Both the position numbers and the translations under genes were made by a program. Of a DNA stretch of 5,511 nt, positions 1 through 5,152 are shown in pieces. The notes beneath the pieces were generated by a model. It ran no database searches. It saw only the letters and a list, made by a program, of their open reading frames with translations, and was not told where the DNA came from. Origin of the DNA: Phenylobacterium sp. (GTDB lineage: Bacteria > Pseudomonadota > Alphaproteobacteria > Caulobacterales > Caulobacteraceae); NCBI GenBank assembly GCA_028291285.1, contig JAQGIJ010000222.1, positions 1 through 5,511 on the forward strand, written 5' to 3'. Numbering within the stretch: the first letter of the stretch is position 1; the number at the start of each line of letters is the position of its first letter.

Positions 1-121
1 CGGCCAGGCAATCGGCCATGTGCCGCGCGGCCTCCGGCTCGTCCTCGACAAGGAGCAGCCGAAGCCCGGGCGCTCCGCCCGATGCAGGCGCAGCGTGGAG
101 GTCGGAACGTGCGGTTTGCAT
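1..121 (-). CDS. Response regulator, N-terminal fragment of receiver domain (partial, runs off left edge)
   Basis: Reading leftward from an ATG at 121-119, 40 codons are open to the window edge. After a short Ala/Gly/Pro-rich leader of about 19 residues, the sequence LRLLLVEDEPEAARHMADCL (residues 20-39) is the typical first strand and acidic pocket of a two-component receiver domain. Glu26 and Asp27 would be the Mg-binding acidic residues. The phospho-acceptor Asp and any output domain lie outside the window, so the subfamily (OmpR, NarL, stand-alone CheY-like) cannot be told. An in-frame GTG two codons upstream (127-125) is an alternative start, and an in-frame TAG at 133-131 excludes anything longer. 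Only a weak AGG precedes the start. The gene follows the phosphatase on the same strand with a 94-base gap that contains a hairpin, so co-transcription is possible but not assured. Receiver identity is confident; the full product is unknown. Confidence 0.8.
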   Translation of the reverse strand, partial: MQTARSDLHAAPASGGAPGLRLLLVEDEPEAARHMADCLA

Positions 122-168
122 GCGCACAGCCTAGTTCGACGCCGGTGACGGCAGCGTGACATCCGACG

Positions 169-208
169 CCGACCCGGGCCCGGTCAGCTCGACCTGGCTC
201 GGGTTCGG
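169..208 (-). terminator. Imperfect inverted repeat just after the phosphatase stop; possible terminator
   Basis: The arms 169-185 and 191-208 fold around a 5-base loop (agctc). Pairing runs as 4 bp, a one-base bulge, 8 bp, one mismatch and 4 bp. One of the 8 bp is G-T in the plus-strand reading; in the minus-strand RNA it is an A-C mismatch. The structure begins 7 bases beyond the phosphatase TAG (218-216), the usual place for a transcript-end structure. No T-run follows on either strand, so it is not a canonical intrinsic terminator. It may instead stabilise the mRNA 3' end or attenuate read-through into the response regulator gene. The structure is seen directly; the role is inferred. Confidence 0.4.
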
Positions 209-215
209 CTGCCCG

Positions 216-1007
216 CTAGCGCGGCTCCGCCGAGGCCAGGGCGGTGCCCCCCGTCAGGTGCGCGGCGCGCAGCTCCTCGCGGGCCGCCTCGAGCATCGGC
301 TGGAGCTTCGGGCTGGCCAGGAACTGCAGCGCGACCGCCGTGCCGAGCACGTGGCTCGCCTCGATGTCCGACGCATAGTGGGCGCCGCAGACCTCGCGGC
401 TGTAGCCGTACTCCGCTGCACGCGCGAGGAGCGCCTGCGACTTCTCCGGGATCAGGCTCGCCAGCACCGTGCCGACCGAATAGCTCAGCGTGGCGTGCCC
501 GCTCGGGTAGGAGGTCTTCGGGGCCGCGTTCGGCTTGTAGTCGCAGGCCACCAGGCTCGGATCGATCGCCCACGGCCGATTGCGTAGGAAATAGCGCTTG
601 GCCATGTTGGCGCTGACCGACTGATCGTTCTCCAGCAGCGCCAGGAGCTTGGCGGTCTCGGGCAGCTTGGCGAGGTCGAAGTTGGGGCCGAGCGTGCTGG
701 CGAACAGCATCGAATTCTCGTGCGTGTCGTCCCATTTCGCCTGGGCGTAGCGCTCCGGCGTGCGCGACCGGTAGATGCGCTGCACCTCGGCCAGGTCGGC
801 CTTCTGGACGAGCGAGCCGTCTTCCGGCGGCGGCGGCAGCAGCCGCGTCGGATCGACCTGCTCGGGCGTCAGGACCTTGAGGACCTTCTGCGGCTTGGCC
901 GCGGCCATCGGGGCGGCGGCGGGCGTCTGCGCCGCGGCGGATTGGGCGCCCGTAAGAATGAGCAGCGAGCTCGCGGCCAGGAGTGCGTAGTTCGTGCGCT
1001 TGCGCAT
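216..1007 (-). CDS. Secreted class A acid phosphatase, PAP2 superfamily
   Basis: This 263-residue protein should hydrolyse phosphomonoesters in the periplasm (nonspecific acid phosphatase, PhoN/PhoC-like, EC 3.1.3.2). All three signature motifs of the PAP2/vanadium-haloperoxidase fold are intact and correctly spaced: K137-x6-R144-P145; P168-S-G-H171; and S203-R204-x5-H210-x3-D214. His210 is the expected nucleophile and His171 the acid/base. Residues 1-26 form a Sec signal peptide (MRKR, a hydrophobic Ala/Leu core, and an AAA cleavage site before Gln27), followed by an Ala/Pro-rich linker. Length matches the family (about 250). Cys155 and Cys207 could form a disulfide. I chose the ATG at 1007 because an AAGGGA ribosome site (1020-1015) lies 7 bases upstream and the signal peptide begins there. 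In-frame upstream ATGs (1070, 1181) would add a non-hydrophobic extension. The gene is divergent from the propeller/receptor operon. Its natural substrate is not evident. Confidence 0.93.
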   Translation of the reverse strand: MRKRTNYALLAASSLLILTGAQSAAAQTPAAAPMAAAKPQKVLKVLTPEQVDPTRLLPPPPEDGSLVQKADLAEVQRIYRSRTPERYAQAKWDDTHENSMLFASTLGPNFDLAKLPETAKLLALLENDQSVSANMAKRYFLRNRPWAIDPSLVACDYKPNAAPKTSYPSGHATLSYSVGTVLASLIPEKSQALLARAAEYGYSREVCGAHYASDIEASHVLGTAVALQFLASPKLQPMLEAAREELRAAHLTGGTALASAEPR

Positions 1008-1014
1008 CTGCGTG

Positions 1015-1020
1015 TCCCTT
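1015..1020 (-). promoter_or_regulatory. Ribosome binding site of the acid phosphatase (decides start)
   Basis: On the minus strand AAGGGA lies 7 bases before the ATG at 1007. Neither of the longer in-frame starts (ATG at 1070 or 1181) has a comparable site, so this favours the start that also gives a clean signal peptide. Confidence 0.7.
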
Positions 1021-1100
1021 GCGTCCGCGCCGGCCACCTCAGTGTGGCGCAGCGGCGTCGGAGTTTTCATCGGCGTTTTCGTCGTCTGGACGCGTTGACC

Positions 1101-1130
1101 GGAAGACCCACGTTCGGCGTGAGGTCTTCC
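1101..1130. repeat. Near-perfect 12-bp inverted repeat (hairpin) upstream of the phosphatase
   Basis: GGAAGACC (1101-1108) pairs perfectly with GGTCTTCC (1123-1130). Inside it CACG (1109-1112) pairs with CGTG (1118-1121), leaving a TTCGG loop and one unpaired A at 1122. The result is a 12-bp stem in only 30 bases. If the phosphatase promoter lies near 1165-1199, the structure falls in the 5' leader of that mRNA, about 95 bases before the start codon. No T-run follows on either strand, which argues against a plain terminator. It could be a leader structure, a protein-binding site or a dispersed palindromic repeat; the sequence alone does not decide. Confidence 0.75.
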
Positions 1131-1171
1131 AGCTCGACTGCGCCGCATCAGCGTCTTCGGCAGCCAACACC

Positions 1172-1199
1172 GTTCGCGCAAATGAAGAAATCACGACAA
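1172..1199 (-). promoter_or_regulatory. Candidate housekeeping promoter for the acid phosphatase
   Basis: On the minus strand TTGTCG (1199-1194) is followed after 14 bases by GCGCGAAC (1179-1172). The Caulobacter sigma-70 consensus, as I recall it, is TTGaCG with GCTAnAWC after 10-14 bases; the match is 5 of 6 and 6 of 8 (counting N as a match). It would give a leader of roughly 155-160 bases that includes the 1101-1130 hairpin. This is eye-matching only, with no experimental support. Confidence 0.3.
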
Positions 1200-1294
1200 C
1201 TGGCGAGGCGCGTTGCTGGGCTTTCTGCGCATAACACTGATAACCCGGCCTTTTTCCGCGGCCGCCGCAGCGTCCGAGCGCCCGCTTACCAAAC

Positions 1295-1310
1295 ATTGAG
1301 AATTCTCAAT
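1295..1310. promoter_or_regulatory. Perfect 16-base palindrome, likely operator
   Basis: ATTGAGAATTCTCAAT reads identically on both strands. It lies in the AT-richest part of the divergent region, 160 bases before the propeller start. Its left half contains TTGAGA (1296-1301), which could act as a -35 element with a poor -10 near 1319-1325, so a bound protein would block that promoter. The half-site GAGAAT resembles Fur half-sites, but the two halves here overlap more closely than in the usual 7-1-7 Fur box, and the spacing also differs from Irr-type boxes. The regulator is therefore unassigned. The symmetry is certain; the operator role is inferred. Confidence 0.55.
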
Positions 1311-1389
1311 CTTGCGGACTATGGAAATAGGTCTCGGTCGGCGCGATGGTGCGGCCACAGCCGTCAAGGCGATCCGAAGGCGGTGAGCG

Positions 1390-1409
1390 GCGCGCCCGAT
1401 GCGGCGCGC
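1390..1409 (+). repeat. Short GC hairpin in the presumed leader of the propeller/receptor operon
   Basis: GCGCGCC (1390-1396) pairs with GGCGCGC (1403-1409) around a 6-base loop, ending about 60 bases before the propeller start. In so GC-rich a context a 7-bp stem can occur by chance, so any role is speculative. Confidence 0.3.
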
Positions 1410-1450
1410 GCTTCTGTCCGTCGTCGGTCGCGCCGCTAAGACTTGCCAGC

Positions 1451-1455
1451 AAGGG
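1451..1455 (+). promoter_or_regulatory. AAGGG ribosome binding site, start of propeller gene ambiguous
   Basis: AAGGG lies 5 bases before an in-frame GTG (1461) and 14 bases before the ATG at 1470. The spacing fits the GTG better. The ATG has only AGG (1459-1461) at 8 bases. The two starts differ by three residues and do not change the signal peptide assignment. Confidence 0.45.
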
Positions 1456-1469
1456 TTCAGGTGTCGGGC

Positions 1470-2483
1470 ATGCGTAGGCTATTCGGCTTGGCGGCGGTCG
1501 CCGTGGGTTTGGGCGCCGCCACGGCGAGCGTTTCGGCGGCTGCGCCGATGCATCTTGCGGTGGTCGAGCGCTGGGCCGGCCCTGACGGCGGGTGGGACTT
1601 CTCCAGCTTCGACCCGGTCCATCATCGGGTCTACGTGGCCCGGACCAATGGCGTGACGGCGGTGGACGTCGACAGCGGTCGGATGACGCCGCTGCTGGCG
1701 GGCAAGCGCACCCACGCGGCCGTTCCCATCAACGGCGGATCCGAAGTCTTGGTGACCGACGCCAGCACGGGCTCGGCGGTCATCGCGGACGCCGCGACCG
1801 GCGCGGTGCGCGCCTCCGTCCCCACCGGCAGGAAGCCGGACGCGGCGATGGTCGAGCCGGCCACCGGCCTCGCCATGGTGTTCGACAACGCCGGCGGCGG
1901 CGTCACGCTCATCGACCCCAAGACCGGCCAGAAGGCCGGCGTGATCCCGGCGACCGGGGCCCTGGAATCCCCGGCGGCCGACGGATCGGGCAAGGTCTTC
2001 GTCAATGTCGAGGACCTGAACGAGATCGAGGTCGTCGACGTCAAGACGCGGACGGTCCTCGCCCACTGGCCGCTCGCGGGCTGCGAGTCGCCGAGCGGCC
2101 TGGCCTATGCGCCCAAGGCGCGGCTGCTGGTCTCCGCCTGCGCCAACAAGGTGGCCAAGGTGGTCTCGGCCGACACCGGCAAGGTGCTCGCCACCCTGGC
2201 GATCGGCGGCCGTCCGGACTGGGCGGCCTATGACGCCCGCACGGCCACCGTGCTGATCCCAACCGGCGAGGACGGCGTGGTGAACCTGGTCTCGGTGGCC
2301 AGCGCCAAGACGGTCAAGGTGGTCGGCAAGGTCCCCGGCCATGTGGGAAGCCGGTCCGGCGCCCTCGACGCGACGAGCGGGCGGCTCTACCTGCCCAGCG
2401 CCGACTTCGCCGCGGTGGCCGGCGGCCGCCCGGCGCCCATCGCCGGGAGCTTCAAGGTCCTGGTGCTCGGCAAGGCGCACTGA
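1470..2483 (+). CDS. Periplasmic YncE-like (YVTN-type) beta-propeller protein
   Basis: This 337-residue protein has a Sec signal peptide (residues 1-23: MRRLF, a hydrophobic Ala/Val/Gly core, VSA before Ala24). The mature part is built of successive blade-like repeats of about 40 residues, each with a pattern like 'D..TG.v...i..G..P' (around TGAVRASVPTGRKPD 110-124, TGQKAGVIP 152-160, TGKVLATLAIGGRPD 236-250). This is the signature of YVTN/YncE seven-bladed propellers, which are binding scaffolds and usually not enzymes. Cys205 and Cys224 could form a disulfide in the oxidising periplasm. The receptor gene follows after 22 bases, so the two are very likely one operon. E. coli yncE likewise neighbours the TonB receptor gene yncD. 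A partner role in ligand capture or delivery is inference. GTG 1461 is an alternative start. Gluconolactonase or phytase activity is not supported by any motif I can see. Confidence 0.85.
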   Translation: MRRLFGLAAVAVGLGAATASVSAAAPMHLAVVERWAGPDGGWDFSSFDPVHHRVYVARTNGVTAVDVDSGRMTPLLAGKRTHAAVPINGGSEVLVTDASTGSAVIADAATGAVRASVPTGRKPDAAMVEPATGLAMVFDNAGGGVTLIDPKTGQKAGVIPATGALESPAADGSGKVFVNVEDLNEIEVVDVKTRTVLAHWPLAGCESPSGLAYAPKARLLVSACANKVAKVVSADTGKVLATLAIGGRPDWAAYDARTATVLIPTGEDGVVNLVSVASAKTVKVVGKVPGHVGSRSGALDATSGRLYLPSADFAAVAGGRPAPIAGSFKVLVLGKAH

Positions 2484-2494
2484 CGTCGCGACGC

Positions 2495-2499
2495 GAGAG
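2495..2499 (+). promoter_or_regulatory. Ribosome binding site of the TonB-dependent receptor
   Basis: GAGAG lies 6 bases before the GTG at 2506, within the 22-base gap after the propeller stop. Upstream in-frame sequence back to 2341 has no signal-peptide character and overlaps the propeller gene, so GTG 2506 is the start. Confidence 0.5.
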
Positions 2500-2505
2500 T
2501 TCACA

Positions 2506-4656
2506 GTGAAGGCTTTTGTCCGCTCCGCGGCGCTGATCGCGCTCGCGAGCGCCGCGCCGGCCCATGCGGAGGCGCCGCCCGCGGCCTCGGCCGCCGGCAG
2601 CGTCGAAGGGATCGTCGTCACCGCGAACCGTCCGGCGTCCCAGGTCCTGCTCGACCGCAAGGTCTTCACCGTGGCCAACGATCTGCAGGCGACCTCGGGC
2701 ACGGCGGCCGACGTGCTGAACAAGGTCCCCTCGGTGAACGTCGACGCCGACGGGGCGATCAGCGTGCGCGGCGACGGCAACGTCACCATTCTGGTCGACG
2801 GCAAGCCCTCGGCGCAGTTCACCGGCGCGGCGCAGGGCCTGAGCCTGCTGCAGTTCCCGGCGAGCGACATCGACCGCGTGGAGGTGCTGACCAATCCCCC
2901 GGCGCAGTACAGGGCCGAGGGGACGGGCGGGGTGATCAACATCATCACCCGCAAGACCCACCGCGCCGGGCTCACGGGGACGGCGCGCGCCAGCCTGGGC
3001 GACAAGCGGCGCTACGTGCTGGGCGTCGACGCCGCCTACAGCCAGGGGCCGCTGCGGCTGTCCGGCGGCCTGGGCCTGCGCCAGGACGCCAAGGAGCGTC
3101 TGACCACCTCCGACCGCACGGCGCTGGATCCCACCACCGGCGCGCTGGTGCGCACGCGCCAGAGCGTCGACGAGAGCTTCCGCCGCCTGATCCCCTCGGT
3201 GAAGGCGTCCGCGGACCTCGACCTGAACCCGAAGCAGACGCTCGGCGCCTCGTTCAGCCACCGCGAGCTCAGCGGCAACCGCTATTTCGATCAGCACGAC
3301 GAGGAGGGCCCGCCGCTCGGCGCCGTCAGCGGGATCTCGGACCGGCACAGCGACGGCCACGAGTGGAGCGTCGACGACAGCAAGGCGCTGACCTTCGAGC
3401 AGAAGCTGTGGCGGCCGAACGAGACGCTGAACCTGTCTCTTCAGCGCAGCGCCAACCGCGAGCGCGAGCGCTATGCCTATAGCAACACCTTCAGCCTACC
3501 GGCCGGCTCGCCGACCTACGACGACCTGCGCCTCAGCCATGACCTGGTGAAGACCGAGTTCGCCGCCGACTACGAGCTGCCCATGTCGCACGACCGCGAC
3601 CTCAAGCTGGGCTACGACCTCGAGGACGACCGCAACGCCTTCGACAACGTCGGTGACAACATCGATCCGGTGTCCGGGAGCGCCATCCTCAATTCCGCGG
3701 TGACCAATCACTTCCGCTACCATCAGCAGGTCAACGCCGCCTATGCGGACTACCAGACCCCGCTCGGCGCCTGGCGCCTGGATAGCGGCCTGCGGCTGGA
3801 GGCCACCCGCGTCTCAACCTTCCAGATCACCGGCGGCGTCGCGGGCGGCTGGAACGAGACGGCCCTCTATCCGAGCCTGCATCTCGAACGCAGCCTGGGC
3901 GAGGCCGACAAGCTGACGGCGGCGATCAGCCGGCGGGTCACCCGGCCGGATCCGGAGTCGCTCAACCCCTTCGCCGACTACCAGGACACCCACAACCTGC
4001 GCGCCGGTAATGCGAACCTTCGGCCGCAGGACACCTGGGCCTACGAGCTCGGCCTGATCCACAGCGGGTCCTTCAACTACGGCGCCACGGCCTACTACCG
4101 GAGCGACCGCAACAGCTTCACCGAGATCGTCCAGCCGATCTCGGCCGACGTCGTCCTGACGACCAAGGCCAACCTGCCGAAGCGCACGTCAGAAGGGGTG
4201 GAGTTCAACCTCGGCGGCAAGCTGTGGTCGGCGCTGAGCTACAATCTCAGCGGCGACATCTTCCATGCCCAGATCGACGCCAGTTCGCTGGGCGTGGCGG
4301 GCCTGAAGTCGACATCCGGCGTTAACCTGAAGGCCAACCTGGACTATCGGCCCACCAGTGCGGATACGCTGCAGGTGTCCCTGAGCCGCACGGACAAGCG
4401 GCTGACGCCGCAGGGCTATGTGGACGCGATGAACCTGGTGAACCTGGGCTACAAGCGCGACCTGCGGCCCGACCTCTCCCTGGTGGTCACGGTGACGGAT
4501 CTGTTCGACGGCCAGCGCGTCGTCCGCCACGTGATCTCGCCGACGCTCAGCGAGGTGTACACGCGCCATCAGTTCGGGCGGCTGGCCTCTGTCGGCGTGG
4601 TCTACACCTTCGGCGGGCGCAAGAAGGGCAAGTCGAGCTTCGACTACGACGAATGA
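2506..4656 (+). CDS. TonB-dependent outer-membrane receptor
   Basis: This 716-residue protein is an energy-coupled outer-membrane importer. The GTG start is followed by a signal peptide (residues 1-21, ending AHA before Glu22). A TonB-box-like GIVVTA lies at 35-40. The plug domain covers about 45-150: ADVLNKVPSVNVDADG, ISVRGDGNVTILVDGK, then DIDRVEVLTNPPAQYRAEG and the closing GGVINIITRK. The remainder is a 22-strand-type barrel of alternating aromatic/polar strands. SRRVTRPDPESLNPFADYQD and NANLRPQDTWAYELGL are typical late-barrel TonB receptor motifs. The plug and barrel style resembles the 'outer membrane beta-barrel family' receptors rather than classical siderophore receptors. The last strand (SVGVVYTFGG) is followed by a 12-residue charged tail rather than ending on an aromatic residue. 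It lies 22 bases after the propeller gene, in an apparent operon. The ligand is unknown: iron chelates, sugars or other compounds are all possible. Confidence 0.93.
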   Translation: MKAFVRSAALIALASAAPAHAEAPPAASAAGSVEGIVVTANRPASQVLLDRKVFTVANDLQATSGTAADVLNKVPSVNVDADGAISVRGDGNVTILVDGKPSAQFTGAAQGLSLLQFPASDIDRVEVLTNPPAQYRAEGTGGVINIITRKTHRAGLTGTARASLGDKRRYVLGVDAAYSQGPLRLSGGLGLRQDAKERLTTSDRTALDPTTGALVRTRQSVDESFRRLIPSVKASADLDLNPKQTLGASFSHRELSGNRYFDQHDEEGPPLGAVSGISDRHSDGHEWSVDDSKALTFEQKLWRPNETLNLSLQRSANRERERYAYSNTFSLPAGSPTYDDLRLSHDLVKTEFAADYELPMSHDRDLKLGYDLEDDRNAFDNVGDNIDPVSGSAILNSAVTNHFRYHQQVNAAYADYQTPLGAWRLDSGLRLEATRVSTFQITGGVAGGWNETALYPSLHLERSLGEADKLTAAISRRVTRPDPESLNPFADYQDTHNLRAGNANLRPQDTWAYELGLIHSGSFNYGATAYYRSDRNSFTEIVQPISADVVLTTKANLPKRTSEGVEFNLGGKLWSALSYNLSGDIFHAQIDASSLGVAGLKSTSGVNLKANLDYRPTSADTLQVSLSRTDKRLTPQGYVDAMNLVNLGYKRDLRPDLSLVVTVTDLFDGQRVVRHVISPTLSEVYTRHQFGRLASVGVVYTFGGRKKGKSSFDYDE

Positions 4657-4662
4657 GCCTGG

Positions 4663-4676
4663 CCGCAGCCTTGCGG
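4663..4676 (+). terminator. Small hairpin after the receptor stop, weak terminator candidate
   Basis: CCGCA and TGCGG form a 5-bp stem with a GCCT loop, 6 bases after the receptor TGA. There is no T-run, and so short a stem is common in GC-rich DNA. It is listed because it is the only structure I see between the two plus-strand units. Confidence 0.2.
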
Positions 4677-4714
4677 GCGATCCGTCGCTGACCTGAGAGT
4701 TCCTGGCGCGGGCC

Positions 4715-4741
4715 AGTCGAATCCGCTCTGTCTCGCGCGTC
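4715..4741 (+). promoter_or_regulatory. Candidate ECF42-type promoter for the DGPF/sigma operon
   Basis: AGTCGA (4715-4720) is followed after 17 bases by CGTC (4738-4741). ECF42 sigma factors are reported to use a -35 close to TGTCGA and a -10 close to CGA/TC, and -10 elements of the CGTC type are common among ECF promoters. The match is 5 of 6 plus a full -10. It would start transcription near 4748, leaving about 37 bases of leader before the DGPF gene. The consensus is from memory and one match proves little, but the position directly upstream of the operon is what autoregulation predicts. Confidence 0.35.
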
Positions 4742-4774
4742 TCTTGGCCGAGGCTGCGCACCTGCGCCGCCGCT

Positions 4775-4780
4775 GGAGGA
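4775..4780 (+). promoter_or_regulatory. Strong ribosome binding site of the DGPF gene
   Basis: GGAGGA lies 4 bases before the ATG at 4785. It is the best Shine-Dalgarno match in the window and fixes the start. Confidence 0.75.
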
Positions 4781-4784
4781 TGCG

Positions 4785-5150
4785 ATGCAATACCTGATGC
4801 TGATCTATGAGGACGAGAGCGTCTATGGCCCCGAAAAGCAGGGCGAGGCGATGAACCAGGTCGTCGCCGGACACATGGCGCTGAGCCAGTCGCTGGGCGC
4901 CAAGCGGCTCGCCGGCGCGGGCCTGCAGAACACGCCCAACGCCACCACGGTGCGCACCGCCGCCGACGGCGGAAAGACCCTGCACGATGGCCCCTTCGCC
5001 GAGACCAAGGAGCAGCTCGGCGGCTTCTACATGATCGAGGCCGAAGACCTCGACGAGGCGATCGGGATCGCCAAGCAGATCCCGATCTATGGCGAGGGCG
5101 CCATAGAGATCCGGCCTGTGCTCGGCCAGAGCCAGCGCAAGGCCGGCTAG
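4785..5150 (+). CDS. YciI-like DGPF-domain protein
   Basis: This 121-residue cytoplasmic protein has the full pattern of the YCII-related/DGPF family: an opening MQYLMLIYEDE strand, the name-giving DGPF at 68-71 followed by AETKEQLGGFYMIEA, a DLDEAIGIAKQIP helix (88-100) and a closing EIRPV (108-112). The fold is a ferredoxin-like alpha/beta dimer, and the biochemical role of DGPF proteins is not established. Genes of this family very often sit beside ECF42 sigma factor genes, as here: the sigma gene starts 2 bases after this stop. In studied cases the DGPF genes are targets of the partner sigma factor, so this protein may be both co-transcribed with and controlled by it. No signal peptide or membrane segment is present. 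The strong GGAGGA site fixes the ATG. Confidence 0.93.
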   Translation: MQYLMLIYEDESVYGPEKQGEAMNQVVAGHMALSQSLGAKRLAGAGLQNTPNATTVRTAADGGKTLHDGPFAETKEQLGGFYMIEAEDLDEAIGIAKQIPIYGEGAIEIRPVLGQSQRKAG

Positions 5151-5152
5151 GC

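Larger units (their letters stand above)
1008..1469. other. Divergent intergenic region with promoters and symmetric elements
   Basis: This 462-base stretch separates two divergent transcription units and must hold both promoters. I find no convincing gene in it: the open frames crossing it are products of high GC, without coding-like residue content. Base composition is locally more AT-rich around 1170-1260 and 1290-1335, as expected for promoters. It contains a 30-base hairpin (1101-1130), a candidate minus-strand promoter (1172-1199), a perfect 16-base palindrome (1295-1310) and a 7-bp stem (1390-1409). No cobalamin riboswitch box and no clear PHO-box pair were seen. Confidence 0.8.

Noticed and set aside
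1008..1181. N-terminal extension of the phosphatase to an upstream ATG
   Set aside because: The extension is polar, would place the signal peptide internally, covers the 1101-1130 hairpin and lacks a ribosome site. The ATG at 1007 has AAGGGA at 7 bases.
1212..1255. Intrinsic terminator ending in TTTTT at 1251-1255
   Set aside because: Only a weak GCTGGG/CCCGGC pairing with a loop of over 20 bases precedes the T-run, and no gene ends nearby on that strand.
1387..1409. Direct repeat of GCGGCGCGC (1387-1395 and 1401-1409)
   Set aside because: Two 9-base copies of pure GC in a GC-rich genome are expected by chance; the overlapping hairpin is reported instead at low confidence.
720..1439. A 239-codon plus-strand open frame opposite the phosphatase and across the intergenic region
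   Set aside because: The residues are Arg-rich noise, the frame overlaps intact phosphatase motifs on the other strand, and no ribosome site or domain was seen.
1311..1469. Cobalamin riboswitch upstream of the receptor operon
   Set aside because: TonB receptors often have one, but the conserved B12-box core was not found here; a single GCCAC-like match is not enough.
1479..3005. A 508-codon minus-strand open frame opposite the propeller and receptor genes
   Set aside because: It is antisense to two clearly recognisable genes, shows Arg/Ala/Gly/His-rich low-complexity composition without any domain, and arises from high GC content.
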